Source of the DNA: Candidatus Kapaibacterium sp.
Lineage (GTDB): Bacteria; Bacteroidota; Ignavibacteria; Kapaibacteriales; Kapaibacteriaceae
Assembly (NCBI GenBank): GCA_022842685.1
Contig: JALHPC010000003.1
Coordinates: 1 to 64,000 of the forward strand
DNA: 64,000 nucleotides
Direction of reading: 5' to 3'
Below, in pieces: positions 37,349 through 48,133 of the stretch (the stretch's first letter is position 1; every line of letters begins with the position of its first letter). A program made the position numbers and the translations under genes. The notes under the pieces were generated by a model. It was not told the origin of the DNA. It searched no databases and was given only the letters and a program-made list of their open reading frames with translations.

Positions 37349-39625
37349 ATGCGCTGGACCCTATTCCTGCTTGCCGTTTTTACCATTGGCTTGGCTGGCT
37401 GTAAGCCCTCGACCGAACCGCTAGACGACGCCGCAAGCACAATTACGGCTACCATTGTGGGCCAGGTAAGTGGCGACGATGGCATGCCCATTAGCAGCGC
37501 GGCTGTTTCGGGCTATGGCACCACCACAATGACGAACGACCGCGGCGTGTTTATTCTACGCAACGTTGTTGTTCCGCGCACACGAAGCGTTGTTACCGTG
37601 CGAAAATCAGGCTACTTCACTGGCGCACGCGCTGTGGTTCCCAACCCGAATGGGGGCACACCGATGCGGATAACGTTGCAGACGTTGGGCACGGCGCAGA
37701 CGTTCTCTGCTACCACTGGCGGTGCCGTTGCCGTTGGCGATGCCTCGGTGGCCATTCCCGGGTCGGCCATTGTTACTGCGGTGGGCACAGCATATTCCGG
37801 CATCGTGCGCGCTTATGTGCGCTACCAAGACCCTACGCGGCCAAACTTTTATGACTCGTTCTCGGGCGACATGTCGGCTCGCCGCACCGACGGCTCTACC
37901 GTTGAATTGTATTCGTATGGTGTGCTTCGTGTAGTGCTGCAAGGCACTTCCGGCGAAGCGCTGAACCTTGCACCGGGCAGCGCCGCTACGCTGCGCTTCC
38001 CTGCAGTTGACGCCACGGAATCATCGGTGCCCCTTTGGCATTTCGACGAAACGCAGGGCATATGGGTAGAAGAAGGCAGTGCTACGCGCCAAGGTGGCTT
38101 TTACGTTGGCACGGTAACGCACTTTACCGACTGGAATCTCGACCGGCCCGATTCGCGCGTGGCCTTTATCGAGGGGCGCGTAACGTGCGGAGAAAACACA
38201 CCGCTGACTGGGTTGCCTGTGCGTGTGGGACAGCGCCGAGCCATAACCGACGATCAGGGTGTATATCGCGCTAGAGTACCGGCCGACGTTGCCTTTACCG
38301 TCGAGGTTAATGATACCCTCCTGGATATTTCTACACCGGCAGTTCCTGTTTCGGGCATAGCCGAGGGCTCGACGCGAACGCTGGACATTAACGCCCCCTG
38401 CCCCGCCAGCGTAACGGTGCGTATACTGGACTGCAACGACCAACCCACCAGTGGTATCGTATACCTCAACTCGCCCGGTAGTCGCGTCATTGTTGCCACT
38501 ACCACTGGCAATGCTGTAACCCTTGTAGTTCCTAAGGGGCGGCCGTTTACACTTTCGGGGCACACCTACGACGGTAGAACGTTCGACGATGTGGACGTGC
38601 CAGCACTTACGGCTGGCCAGCAGTACAACGCCGGCGACGTGCGGGCGTGCTCCGGCGTGGTAACGCCGTTTGTTGATGTGCCACTTCCAGGTTTTCAGGG
38701 AGTAACGGGCATGGCCTTGAGCAGCGACGGCAGCATGGTTGTCGTTGTATCAAGGGGCGGCGCACAGTCAACAGTTCGCGCCGTGACCGTAGCGACGGGA
38801 GCTACGCGCTGGGAGCTGACGATGCCTATGCCTGGACAGGGGAATGACAATTATCCAACGGCTGCCCTGCGCTTCGTTGCCTCCGACACACGGATAGGCA
38901 TCGTGTGGCGTGGCGGATGCGCTGTGCTTGATGCAGCAACTGGGACGGTAATCCGCGAATTCTCCGAAGCGAGTAGCGTCTTTGATGTTAGCGCGGACGG
39001 TCAGCGTCTGCTTGCGCTTCGCACGCCAGGTGATAGACTAACAACGTATGCTGTAGAATCAGGAGCCGAGTTAGGAACCGTAACGCTTGCCACGCCAGTA
39101 GCAATGGCAACATCGATGCGCGCCACTTCTGACGGACTCGTGACTATTCAGTCGTTCCGCCAGCGTGTAGCCGACTACATCATTGTTGATCCCGCAACTG
39201 GCGCCATTGTCCGCGAAGAAACGTCAGGCAGTAGTGGGTTCGGGGCGCCGTCGGGTACTAGGTTAACCCTCATTGGCAATAGTTGGAGCTCGGCACTTTT
39301 TAGCGGCCTCACCACGGGTAGATGCTACGTTCGTAGACTTCGCGATAGTAGCACGATTGCAGATGTACCTATCTCGGGCAGTGCTATCATGGCTTACGCG
39401 CTAGCCGAAGACGAACGCACGTTGTTATACGGCCAGTCCAATATGACCGTGGCTATCGTTCAGTTAGACTCTCCAACAACGCGGCGCGTACTTCCGATTC
39501 CTGCTAGTGGCACCGGCTTCGTATCCGCCTCGATGAATGCTGTCACAAGTGATGCGTCGTTTGTGTCCTGTCTCGTGTTTGGACCCCAAGAACAACCCTC
39601 CATCCGCGTATGGGATTTGCGATAG
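37349..39625 (+). CDS. Lipoprotein with carboxypeptidase-regulatory-like domains and a WD40/quinoprotein-like C-terminus
   Basis: LFLLAVFTIGLAGCKPS lipobox; TATIVGQVSGDDGMPISSAAVSGYGTTTMTNDRGVFILRNV. Confidence 0.7.
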   Translation: MRWTLFLLAVFTIGLAGCKPSTEPLDDAASTITATIVGQVSGDDGMPISSAAVSGYGTTTMTNDRGVFILRNVVVPRTRSVVTVRKSGYFTGARAVVPNPNGGTPMRITLQTLGTAQTFSATTGGAVAVGDASVAIPGSAIVTAVGTAYSGIVRAYVRYQDPTRPNFYDSFSGDMSARRTDGSTVELYSYGVLRVVLQGTSGEALNLAPGSAATLRFPAVDATESSVPLWHFDETQGIWVEEGSATRQGGFYVGTVTHFTDWNLDRPDSRVAFIEGRVTCGENTPLTGLPVRVGQRRAITDDQGVYRARVPADVAFTVEVNDTLLDISTPAVPVSGIAEGSTRTLDINAPCPASVTVRILDCNDQPTSGIVYLNSPGSRVIVATTTGNAVTLVVPKGRPFTLSGHTYDGRTFDDVDVPALTAGQQYNAGDVRACSGVVTPFVDVPLPGFQGVTGMALSSDGSMVVVVSRGGAQSTVRAVTVATGATRWELTMPMPGQGNDNYPTAALRFVASDTRIGIVWRGGCAVLDAATGTVIREFSEASSVFDVSADGQRLLALRTPGDRLTTYAVESGAELGTVTLATPVAMATSMRATSDGLVTIQSFRQRVADYIIVDPATGAIVREETSGSSGFGAPSGTRLTLIGNSWSSALFSGLTTGRCYVRRLRDSSTIADVPISGSAIMAYALAEDERTLLYGQSNMTVAIVQLDSPTTRRVLPIPASGTGFVSASMNAVTSDASFVSCLVFGPQEQPSIRVWDLR

Positions 39626-39665
39626 GGGGCACTGGTACACCATCGACCTACCACCGAAAGACGCC

Positions 39666-41297
39666 ATGACCACGTTCGAAGGGCTAATCCGCGACGTTCA
39701 TAGCCGTCGCACGTTTGCCGGCATGATCACCGTTAACGATGGCGTGATTGCTGCCATCGAAGAGCGTGCAGACGTCGACACCTCGCGCGCTATCCAGCCC
39801 GGTTACGTTGACGCCCACGTGCACGTGGAAAGCTCGATGCTTGTTCCGTCCGAGTTTGCCCGCCTTGCCGTTGTACACGGCACCGTGGCAACCGTAAGTG
39901 ATCCCCACGAGATTGGTAACGTGTGTGGCGTACACGGTGTGCGCTTTATGCTCGACAACGGTGCTCGCGTGCCGTTTACGTTTGCCTTTGGTGCGCCCAG
40001 TTGTGTGCCTGCCACCGCGTTCGAAACGGCAGGAGCAACGATAACGGCCGAGGATATTGACGCTCTGTTTGCCGACCCACGCGTGCTCTACCTAAGCGAA
40101 ATGATGAATTTTCCGGGTGTGCTGCATAACGACGCCGACGTGCATGCCAAGCTTGCCGTAGCACGTAAGCACGGACGTCCCATCGACGGCCACGCTCCTG
40201 GCCTTCGTGGCGCCGATGCCGCCCGCTATGCCTCGTTTGGCATTACCACCGATCACGAGTGTTTTACGCTTGACGAAGCCCTTGACAAGCTTGCCGTGGG
40301 CATGTGGATTCTCATCCGCGAAGGGTCGGCCGCACGCAACTTCGATGCACTGCACCCGCTGCTGGCCACACATCCGCAGCGCGTAATGTTTTGCTCGGAC
40401 GACATGCATCCCGATTCTCTTGTTGTGGGCCATATCAATCTACTTGTTCGGCGGGCCTTAGCGCTTGGCTACGACACGTTCGACGTGTTGCGGGCTGCCT
40501 GCCTACACCCCGTGCAACACTACAACCTGCCCGTGGGAACGCTACGTGTGGGCGACCCCGCCGACTTCATCATTACCGATGCTGCTGACCCTTCCGTTGT
40601 CCACGCCACGTTTGTTAAGGGGCACTGTGTTGCAGCCGACCAACGCACGCGTATCGCTTCGGTGAACGTCGAGCCAATTAACGTGTTTGCAGCCGATCCA
40701 ATCTCCGAGAACGACGTAGCCATTGCGGCCAATGCGCCCACGTGCCGCATCATTGAAGCACTCGATGGCCAGCTTATTACGAACCTTATCGTGGATACGG
40801 TGCCCGTTAACGACGCAGGCCAGTGGGTGTCGGACGTAGCAACCGACACGCTGAAAATCGTCGTGGTTAACCGCTATGCCAAGGCCCCTGTTGCCATTGG
40901 CTTCATTCGCAACATCGGGTTAACACGAGGAGCGCTTGCCAGCAGCGTGGCGCACGACTCGCACAACGTGGTCGCCGTAGGTGTTGCCGACGCCGACATT
41001 GTGATGGCCGTAAACGCTGTTATTGAAGCCCGCGGCGGAGTGAGCGTGGCCGACGGTCACGACGTGCAGGTGCTGCCGTTGCCAGTTGCCGGATTGATGT
41101 CGGCCAACGACGGTTACGCCGTAGCGGAACGCTACGCTGCGCTCGACGCTCGTGCCAAGGAACTTGGCACGTTACTCAGAGCCCCTTTCATGACGGTGAG
41201 TTTTATGGCGCTGCTGGTGATACCGGCGCTCAAGATGAGTGATAGGGGATTGTTTGATGGCGAGGGCTTCAGGTTTGTTGACGTTGGGGTGTCGTAG
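39666..41297 (+). CDS. ade: Adenine deaminase
   Basis: GYVDAHVHVESSMLVPSEFARLAVVHGTVATVSDPHEIGNVCG; FCSDDMHPDSLVVGHIN; SVAHDSHNVVAVG. Confidence 0.93.
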   Translation: MTTFEGLIRDVHSRRTFAGMITVNDGVIAAIEERADVDTSRAIQPGYVDAHVHVESSMLVPSEFARLAVVHGTVATVSDPHEIGNVCGVHGVRFMLDNGARVPFTFAFGAPSCVPATAFETAGATITAEDIDALFADPRVLYLSEMMNFPGVLHNDADVHAKLAVARKHGRPIDGHAPGLRGADAARYASFGITTDHECFTLDEALDKLAVGMWILIREGSAARNFDALHPLLATHPQRVMFCSDDMHPDSLVVGHINLLVRRALALGYDTFDVLRAACLHPVQHYNLPVGTLRVGDPADFIITDAADPSVVHATFVKGHCVAADQRTRIASVNVEPINVFAADPISENDVAIAANAPTCRIIEALDGQLITNLIVDTVPVNDAGQWVSDVATDTLKIVVVNRYAKAPVAIGFIRNIGLTRGALASSVAHDSHNVVAVGVADADIVMAVNAVIEARGGVSVADGHDVQVLPLPVAGLMSANDGYAVAERYAALDARAKELGTLLRAPFMTVSFMALLVIPALKMSDRGLFDGEGFRFVDVGVS

Positions 41298-41303
41298 ATT
41301 TGC
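41274..41303 (+). promoter_or_regulatory. Bacteroidota-type promoter candidate for nadC (TTTG-N17-TAGATTTGC)
   Basis: TTTG 41274-41277, TAGATTTGC 41295-41303, ATG at 41307; a TSS about 5-8 nt downstream would give a nearly leaderless mRNA. Confidence 0.45.
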
Positions 41304-41306
41304 GGC

Positions 41307-42191
41307 ATGACCAATCCTAGTAAGCCCATTCATCCGCTTCACGATTCATCCATTCTGCGACTGATTCAGATTGCCATCCACGAAGATGTAGGTTCGGGGG
41401 ATGTTACGACGGAGTGCACCGTACCGCTTGACAACTCGGCGCTTGCGCGTTTTGTTGTGAAGCAGGATGGGGTGGTATGTGGGCTGCCAGTGCTACCCTT
41501 AGTGTTTAGGGAGTTTTCGTCGGACATCAATCTGAAGGTATTGGTCGACGAAGGGGCCGCAGTTTCTGCCGGTACCGTTGTGGCAACAGTTGAAGGTCCG
41601 GCGCACGCGTTGTTGGGAGCAGAACGCACGGCGTTGAACTTCATGCAGCGCATGAGTGGCGTGGCTACCAAGACGCATCAGTATGTAACGCGTATTGCGG
41701 GTACGGGTGCAAGAATCCTCGACACGCGTAAGACCATTCCTGGTTGGCGGTTATTAGACAAGTATGCCACTAGCGTAGGCGGAGCTGTGAATCACCGAAT
41801 GGGCTTACATGACATGGTGATGATTAAGGACAATCACATCACAGCATGTGGAGGAATACGGCAAGCCGTTGGGCGATGTGTGGAGGAGCTTCAGGGGCGC
41901 GCACCGCTCAAAATCGAAGTGGAGGCGCGAAATCTTGACGATGTGTACGAGGTGCTTGCCTGCGTGGGCGTACATCGTGTGATGTTCGACAACTTTACGC
42001 CGGCACAGGTGGCCGAGGGGGTGCGCATCGTGAACAGGTCGATGGAAACCGAGGCATCGGGAGGAATCACGTGGGACAACATCCGTGACTATGCCCAAAC
42101 CGGCGTAGACTATGTGAGTGTTGGTGCAATCACGCACAGCGCAGTAGCGCTGGATATCTCGATGAAGCTCTTTGTGCCAAAGCAGGGCTAA
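41307..42191 (+). CDS. nadC: Nicotinate-nucleotide pyrophosphorylase (carboxylating)
   Basis: ALARFVVKQDGVVCGLPVLPLVF; ERTALNFMQRMSGVATKTHQYV; ILDTRKTIPGWRLLDKYATSVGGAVNHRMGLHDMVMIKDNHI. Confidence 0.96.
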   Translation: MTNPSKPIHPLHDSSILRLIQIAIHEDVGSGDVTTECTVPLDNSALARFVVKQDGVVCGLPVLPLVFREFSSDINLKVLVDEGAAVSAGTVVATVEGPAHALLGAERTALNFMQRMSGVATKTHQYVTRIAGTGARILDTRKTIPGWRLLDKYATSVGGAVNHRMGLHDMVMIKDNHITACGGIRQAVGRCVEELQGRAPLKIEVEARNLDDVYEVLACVGVHRVMFDNFTPAQVAEGVRIVNRSMETEASGGITWDNIRDYAQTGVDYVSVGAITHSAVALDISMKLFVPKQG

Positions 42192-42829
42192 CCCTTGGCC
42201 TGTTGTGCTGCGTCGACGATTGCTTGTGCAGCGGCCACGACGCGATCGCGAAAATGCTCGGGCGACACTACGCGTAGGCGGGGGCCAAAGCCCAGCGTCC
42301 ATTGTACTAGTGCGTCGTTTGGTGGCACTTCCATCCGAAGCCGAAAGCCGTCGGGCGTGTTAACGATTCGTTGAGTGGGATGCAGTGCCGATGCCCGAAG
42401 TCCATCGGCAAGCGCCTTATCAATGGCGAACTCTACCGTTGTAACCTCGTGAACAACGGGGCTTTCCGTTGGAACAGTAGGGGGGATTGCATAGAACGTA
42501 GGGATAGGACCGTTTAACACATACGACTTGCGCTTAAAGTCGTAGTCCATCGGTACGTGGAGAGCATTAATGATGTAATCAATGTCTCGTGCAATCGTTC
42601 GCTCGCTAACTTCGAGTAGGCGCGCCATTGTGTTCGCAGTCACGCGTTCGCCCGCGGCTAAACGGGCAATAATTGCATGAATGCGAAACAACGTCGATCG
42701 ATTTCCGGATCGCATGAACAACGAAGGAAGAACCTCCCGAATGACATGCGATGCTACGGCGCGCACTCTGCCACCTATGGTCAGAGTAGATAACTTGTCA
42801 GGTCGACGATAATCGTGAAAATGGCCCAT
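42188..42829 (-). CDS. HTH/WYL-like transcriptional regulator
   Basis: RIHAIIARLAAGERVTANTMARLLEVSERTIARDIDYIINALHVPMDYDFKRKSYVL. Confidence 0.75.
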   Translation of the reverse strand: MGHFHDYRRPDKLSTLTIGGRVRAVASHVIREVLPSLFMRSGNRSTLFRIHAIIARLAAGERVTANTMARLLEVSERTIARDIDYIINALHVPMDYDFKRKSYVLNGPIPTFYAIPPTVPTESPVVHEVTTVEFAIDKALADGLRASALHPTQRIVNTPDGFRLRMEVPPNDALVQWTLGFGPRLRVVSPEHFRDRVVAAAQAIVDAAQQAKG

Positions 42830-42878
42830 GCCGCGATTGTGTCGGCATGGGCCAAAAATGTGACGCCTTCAACGGTGA

Positions 42879-44492
42879 TTAGAGTTCGCGGCGCAGGCGA
42901 GCAACGGGAATATGGAGTTGTTCCCGGTACTTGGCAATAGTGCGGCGGGCAACATGGAAGCCAAGTTTTAGCATTTCCGAAGTGAGCTTGTCGTCGCTTA
43001 GGGGGGCATCTTTTGATTCAGCATCAATCAGCTCTTTCAGGCGTTGCTTGATAATGCGCGTTGATACTTCTTCGCCGTCGTCGTTCAAGAGTGCCTCGCT
43101 AAAGAAGAACTTTAGCTCGAACGTTCCAAATTCTGTGAGCACATATTTTCCGTTCACGATACGGCACACGGTGCTAAGGTCCATGCCAATAAGATCGGCA
43201 ACATCTCGGTAGATGAGTGGGCGCATGCCTTCGGTGCCAATCACGAAGAAGTCGCGTTGAAGACCGACGATAGCCGTCATTACCTTGAGCATCGTGGTTT
43301 TGCGCTGGCGGATTGCTTGAATGAGGAATTTTGCGTCTTCGTACTTGTGGCGTAGCCACTCCTTCGTTTCCTTGTTGAACTTCTGATAGCGAGCATCCTT
43401 GCGCAATCGTTCGTAAGCCGTGCTAACGCGAAGCGCCGGTAGTCGCGAGTCGTTGACGGTCACAAAGAAGTCATCCGACTCAGTATCGCGCTCAACAATG
43501 AAGTCTGGCACCAGCGTATTCAGTTCCGGACCAAACGTGCCACCACCTGGACGTGGGTTTAGTCCGCGTATCACGTCGAGTGCTTCGCGCAGATAGTCTT
43601 CGGACACGTGCAGGCGCTTTTCGATTACCTCATATTTCTTGTTCGCAAACGCATCGTATGCCTTGCTGAGTATCTCGCGAGCGAGCTTCTGTGCTGCGTT
43701 CAGCTTTGGGCGTGTGTCAAGCTGGGCAAGCAGGCACTCGCGTAAATCGCGCGATCCAACTCCCGGTGGATCCAAGTGGCGAAGGCGTCGCAACACATGC
43801 TCGGCCTTGGCCGTTGAAATCGGTTCAAGCGCCTCGTCAACATCGGGAATCAACGACGAGTCCATGGCTCCGCTGCGCGACCCCAACAGGGCGGGCGCCA
43901 AGAGCGCTAAGTTATGCTCGGCAATCTGGGCGTTTACTTCGTCGAGGAGCTCCGACATATCGCGCCGCAAGTAGCCGTCGTCATCGATGTTGCCAATGAT
44001 GTATTCGGCTAGAAAGCGCTCATCCGGTGGCATGTCGATAAACCGAATCTGATCAAGGAACTCCTCGGTAAAGCTAGGCGTGTCGCGGTACTGATAGCCC
44101 TCGCCGTCGTCTTCATCGGGCATGGCCGAATCGGCCGACTTACCTGCCGACGGGTCTTCGCCCCAAATAAGCTGATAGAACTCGAACGCATCCTTCGGAT
44201 CGAAGTCGTCTGCCGGGCCCTGCTCGGTCGCCCCGCGTACGTCAGTCGGCGGTGGAGGCATCAGCACTTCATCCCGCTCAACGGGTGCCGACTCGGTAAT
44301 CGGATCGTGGTCGGTAATCTCCATGTCTGGGTCGACGTCCGGCGCCTCCTCCAGCATGGGATTGGTTTCCATCTCATTGCGAACGTGTTGCTCTAGCTGC
44401 TGCGAATTCAGCATCAGCATCTTGAGGTACTGCACCTGCTGCGGCGTAAGCGTCTGCTGCAGCGATGTCTGAAGCGATAGCCCAAGCTTCAT
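42879..44492 (-). CDS. rpoN: RNA polymerase sigma-54 factor
   Basis: MKLGLSLQTSLQQTLTPQQVQYLKMLMLNSQQLEQHV; DPPGVGSRDLRECLLAQL; RPLIYRDVADLIGMDLSTVCRIVNGKYV; RpoN-box-like VARRTIAKYREQL. Confidence 0.96.
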   Translation of the reverse strand: MKLGLSLQTSLQQTLTPQQVQYLKMLMLNSQQLEQHVRNEMETNPMLEEAPDVDPDMEITDHDPITESAPVERDEVLMPPPPTDVRGATEQGPADDFDPKDAFEFYQLIWGEDPSAGKSADSAMPDEDDGEGYQYRDTPSFTEEFLDQIRFIDMPPDERFLAEYIIGNIDDDGYLRRDMSELLDEVNAQIAEHNLALLAPALLGSRSGAMDSSLIPDVDEALEPISTAKAEHVLRRLRHLDPPGVGSRDLRECLLAQLDTRPKLNAAQKLAREILSKAYDAFANKKYEVIEKRLHVSEDYLREALDVIRGLNPRPGGGTFGPELNTLVPDFIVERDTESDDFFVTVNDSRLPALRVSTAYERLRKDARYQKFNKETKEWLRHKYEDAKFLIQAIRQRKTTMLKVMTAIVGLQRDFFVIGTEGMRPLIYRDVADLIGMDLSTVCRIVNGKYVLTEFGTFELKFFFSEALLNDDGEEVSTRIIKQRLKELIDAESKDAPLSDDKLTSEMLKLGFHVARRTIAKYREQLHIPVARLRREL

Positions 44493-45061
44493 CGCTCACC
44501 TCCACGCAGTTCCTTGGCAATAGCCATCATGTCGGCTACACACTCTGCTCCGTAAGCACGCTCGAGTGCCTCTTGCACTGTCTCAAGAAGGGGCACCGAC
44601 TCACGCTGGCCGCGAGCTCGTCCCGGAGCACATTCGTCGAACTTCTGATAATGCAGATACGGCCCGCCAAAGTCGGCAACACGTATCGGGAATAAATGGC
44701 ATGACAGAGGTTTACGAAAGGTCGACGTACCGGCATGCCAAGCTCGCTCGAAGCTACATGCGGCGACATCGCCGTTGTAGACGACGAAGACGCAGTCGCG
44801 GTCGTCGATGCAACGCGTAGACTGGTGTCCAACCGGTCCTTCAAGAAAACCGTTCTTGCGAATGTCATCGGCGCGGTCTTCTGGCAAGTATGCCAACGCG
44901 GCCTCGACGGCGTCGTGCATAGCTGACACTTCATCGTCACGTACGGGTGCCCCTCCGCCACCGGGAAGGGTGCAACATGCACCCTTGCAGGCAGCAAGGT
45001 CGCAGGCAAACGAGGCCGTAAAAACTTCCTCGTCGATAAGCAGATGGTCGAGCGAAATCAT
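44489..45061 (-). CDS. DUF3109-family cysteine-rich protein
   Basis: FACDLAACKGACCTLPGGGGAPVRDDE; CVFVVYNGDVAACSFERA; SCHLFPIRV. ATGA overlap with rpoN. Confidence 0.8.
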   Translation of the reverse strand: MISLDHLLIDEEVFTASFACDLAACKGACCTLPGGGGAPVRDDEVSAMHDAVEAALAYLPEDRADDIRKNGFLEGPVGHQSTRCIDDRDCVFVVYNGDVAACSFERAWHAGTSTFRKPLSCHLFPIRVADFGGPYLHYQKFDECAPGRARGQRESVPLLETVQEALERAYGAECVADMMAIAKELRGGER

Positions 45062-45101
45062 GGGGACGTACGCTATACATCCCAATTTAGCATGATTTTT
45101 G

Positions 45102-47336
45102 CTAGGAGACTCTCTTTGACCGTAAACGCAGGGCGTTTGTAACCACGGCAACGCTGCTTAGGGCCATGGCCGCGGCGGCAAACATAGGGTGGAGCGTAAG
45201 GCCAAAGGCGGGATAGAAAAGGCCTGCGGCAAGTGGAATTCCCACGATGTTATAGGCGAAGGCAAGGGCAAGATTTTGCCGGATGATCGTCATGGTAGCC
45301 CGCGCAAGGGTGATAGCGTCGACAACGTGATGGACGTCGTCATGGACGATAGTCACGTCTGCCGTTGCCTTGGCTACATCGGTGCCGCCACCCATGGCAA
45401 TGCCCACGTGAGCGGCCGCCAGAGCAGGTGCGTCGTTGATACCGTCGCCCACCATGGCAGGCCGCAGGCCTTGCGCCAACAGGGTTTCGATAGCTGTCGC
45501 CTTGCCGCCTGGCAGTACGCCTGCTACCACGTCAGTTATGCCGAGAGTGCTGGCAATGGCTTCGACAGTTTCGCGGCGATCGCCAGAAATGATGGCAATG
45601 TGATCGACGGCATGGGCAAGACGTCGCACTGCGTCGGTCGATGTTGGTCGCAGCGGGTCGGACACTGAAACTACGGCTACGACCGACAGTCCTCGAGCAA
45701 CAAAGCACACCGTATGACCCTGACGAGCCCATTCGGCGGCGGTTTCCTCAAGGTCGTTTGGTACAAGAATCATCGATTCGCGCAGGAACTCGGCAGTGCC
45801 AACGCGAAGCGTACTGCCGGCAACGGATCCCTGTGCCCCTTTTCCGGGAAACGTGCGAAGGGACGAGGCGGAAGAATCCGACGCGCCAAGGGTGGCGGCA
45901 TGCGCCAACATGGCGGCGGCGATGGGGTGGGTAGACGAGCGTTCGACAGCGGCAATGGCCGACCAGAGGTTGACGGGATCGATGGACGGAGACGCGTACG
46001 AAACGTGAACAACGGTGGGGGTGCCAGCCGTAATAGTGCCGGTCTTGTCGAGCGCTACAGCATTGACCGTCGCTAAGCGCTCTAAGGCATCAGCGCTAGA
46101 AAAGAGAATGCCTTGAGATGCAGCCCGCCCCATGCCAACAACGATGGCAGTGGGCGTTGCTAGGCCTAGGGCGCATGGGCAGGCGATAACCAGCACGGCG
46201 ATGGCGTTCGTAATTGCGAAAACGACGGGCTCGGAACTAAAGAGCACCCAGGCAGCCAGCGTGAGAACGCTCACGGAAAGCACTACGGGCACGAAGATGG
46301 CGCTGATGCGGTCGGCAAGTCGTTGGATAGGGGCTTTGCTGGACTGTGCTGTATCTACAGCGCGGATGATACCGGCAAGGACCGTATTGGCTCCGACTGC
46401 CATGGCACGAACCACAATGGTACCATTGCCGTTTACGGTACCACCGGTTACAGCAGAACCTGGGATAACTTCGACGGGAAGACTCTCGCCGGTGAGCATC
46501 GAGGCGTCAACGAGCGACGTGCCTTCGGTGACGACGCCGTCGACGGGGATGCGGGATCCGGGGCCAACAACCACGACGTCGTCGATGACGACTTCGGTGG
46601 CTGGAATGACGAGATGTTTCCCGTTGCGCACAACCGTTGCCGATTGCGGGCGTAGGTCGAGCAAGGCATGGTAGGACTGTAATGTGCGACGCTGCGCCCG
46701 GGCTTCGAGCCACCGACCAACGAGAACAAGTGTTATGATGGTGGCTGATGTATCAAAGAACAGACCTGGATGGCTACCATGAGCTGCATGCGGGAAGAAG
46801 GTAGCGAAGGCGCTATACAGGAACGCGGCTCCTGCTCCGAGCGTAACGAGCGTATCCATCGTAGCCGAACCAAATCGAATAGCTTTGTATGCGGCTATCG
46901 GGATTGAGCGGCCAGCCCAAAGGGGAACAAGCGTAAGAGCAAGCAAGAGCCAATGAGCAGCGAGAGGTGACATGGCTTGCGCGACAGAGGGAATCATGAG
47001 CGACATGCCAAGGCCGATGACGGCCGCCGAGAACGGGATGGCAAGACGCAAGCGCGACGTCAGCTCGTTCACGTCGGCGTCGTGCCGATGTCGGACGTCT
47101 GTTGCAGCCGCAGAAGCAGCCGAAATGCGATCAGCGGTATACCCTGCTGCCTCGATTGCCTGTCGAATGCTGCCGTCGTCAATCGGCTTGCGAAGCTCGA
47201 TGGTAGCACGACGCAGGGGAAGACTCACAACGACAGACTCGACGTCGGGTAAGGCCTTTAACGCTGATTCAACCGACGACACGCAGGCGGCACAATGCAT
47301 GCCGCCAATCTCGACAGAGGTTCGAGTTTCACTCAC
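45102..47336 (-). CDS. copA: Heavy-metal (copper) translocating P-type ATPase
   Basis: HMA domain [72 protein letters not shown]. Confidence 0.94.
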   Translation of the reverse strand: MSETRTSVEIGGMHCAACVSSVESALKALPDVESVVVSLPLRRATIELRKPIDDGSIRQAIEAAGYTADRISAASAAATDVRHRHDADVNELTSRLRLAIPFSAAVIGLGMSLMIPSVAQAMSPLAAHWLLLALTLVPLWAGRSIPIAAYKAIRFGSATMDTLVTLGAGAAFLYSAFATFFPHAAHGSHPGLFFDTSATIITLVLVGRWLEARAQRRTLQSYHALLDLRPQSATVVRNGKHLVIPATEVVIDDVVVVGPGSRIPVDGVVTEGTSLVDASMLTGESLPVEVIPGSAVTGGTVNGNGTIVVRAMAVGANTVLAGIIRAVDTAQSSKAPIQRLADRISAIFVPVVLSVSVLTLAAWVLFSSEPVVFAITNAIAVLVIACPCALGLATPTAIVVGMGRAASQGILFSSADALERLATVNAVALDKTGTITAGTPTVVHVSYASPSIDPVNLWSAIAAVERSSTHPIAAAMLAHAATLGASDSSASSLRTFPGKGAQGSVAGSTLRVGTAEFLRESMILVPNDLEETAAEWARQGHTVCFVARGLSVVAVVSVSDPLRPTSTDAVRRLAHAVDHIAIISGDRRETVEAIASTLGITDVVAGVLPGGKATAIETLLAQGLRPAMVGDGINDAPALAAAHVGIAMGGGTDVAKATADVTIVHDDVHHVVDAITLARATMTIIRQNLALAFAYNIVGIPLAAGLFYPAFGLTLHPMFAAAAMALSSVAVVTNALRLRSKRVS

Positions 47337-47986
47337 TTCGCTTGTTGGTACTCGCGCTTCATGCGGGATTGAAAGACCTTTTCGAACTTCTCGACCTTCG
47401 GCCGCACAACGAAGGCACAGTATGGCTGAGCGCCATTATCGTTGTAGTAGTTCTGGTGATAGTCTTCGGCTTCGTAAAACGTTGGGCACGAGGCGACCTG
47501 GGTTACGATTGGATCGGGCCATGTTTTCGACTCTTCAAGCTGTTGGATGTAGGCGCGAGCAATCTGATCTTGATCGGAAGAGTGGGTGTAGATCACGCTT
47601 CGATACTGAGTGCCAACGTCGTTCCCTTGTCGATTCAACGTGGTAGGGTCGTGAGCTAGGAAAAACACTTGGAGCACATCGGCATACGACACAACCTGCG
47701 GGTTGAACGTAACGCGCACAACTTCAGCATGGCCTGTGGTACCCGAGCAGACTTCCTTGTATGTCGGGTTAGCAGTGGTACCTCCGGCATAGCCGCTTTG
47801 AACTGCGGTTACGCCCTCTAGGCGTTGAAATACGGCTTCGATGCACCAGAAGCAGCCGCCACCAAGGGTGGCGACTTCGGTTGTAGAGGATGTTGTCACG
47901 TTGGGAGATTGAAAAGATGGTGGCGATTGAGAATGCGCCGAACAGGCTACAAGTGCAATAGACAACAGGACGAGAAGCGGGCGCAT
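47333..47986 (-). CDS. msrA: Peptide-methionine (S)-S-oxide reductase
   Basis: [51 protein letters not shown]. 4-nt overlap with copA. Confidence 0.95.
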   Translation of the reverse strand: MRPLLVLLSIALVACSAHSQSPPSFQSPNVTTSSTTEVATLGGGCFWCIEAVFQRLEGVTAVQSGYAGGTTANPTYKEVCSGTTGHAEVVRVTFNPQVVSYADVLQVFFLAHDPTTLNRQGNDVGTQYRSVIYTHSSDQDQIARAYIQQLEESKTWPDPIVTQVASCPTFYEAEDYHQNYYNDNGAQPYCAFVVRPKVEKFEKVFQSRMKREYQQAK

Positions 47987-48090
47987 GTGGATATACGATG
48001 TTCGTGATAGTCAAGGATGGTGGTTGACGAAACGCGTTCGGCTCAATTGCCGCTTCGACGGCTGTGACGTAGGCATGAGGGTGTAGACCC

Positions 48091-48099
48091 TAACTTTGC
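48091..48099 (+). promoter_or_regulatory. Candidate -7 box TAACTTTGC upstream of the aminopeptidase
   Basis: Matches TAnnTTTGY, 35 nt before ATG 48134; -33 element unclear. Confidence 0.4.
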
Positions 48100-48133
48100 A
48101 CCTCTCGAACCTCTACTACCGATTGAACCGTCT

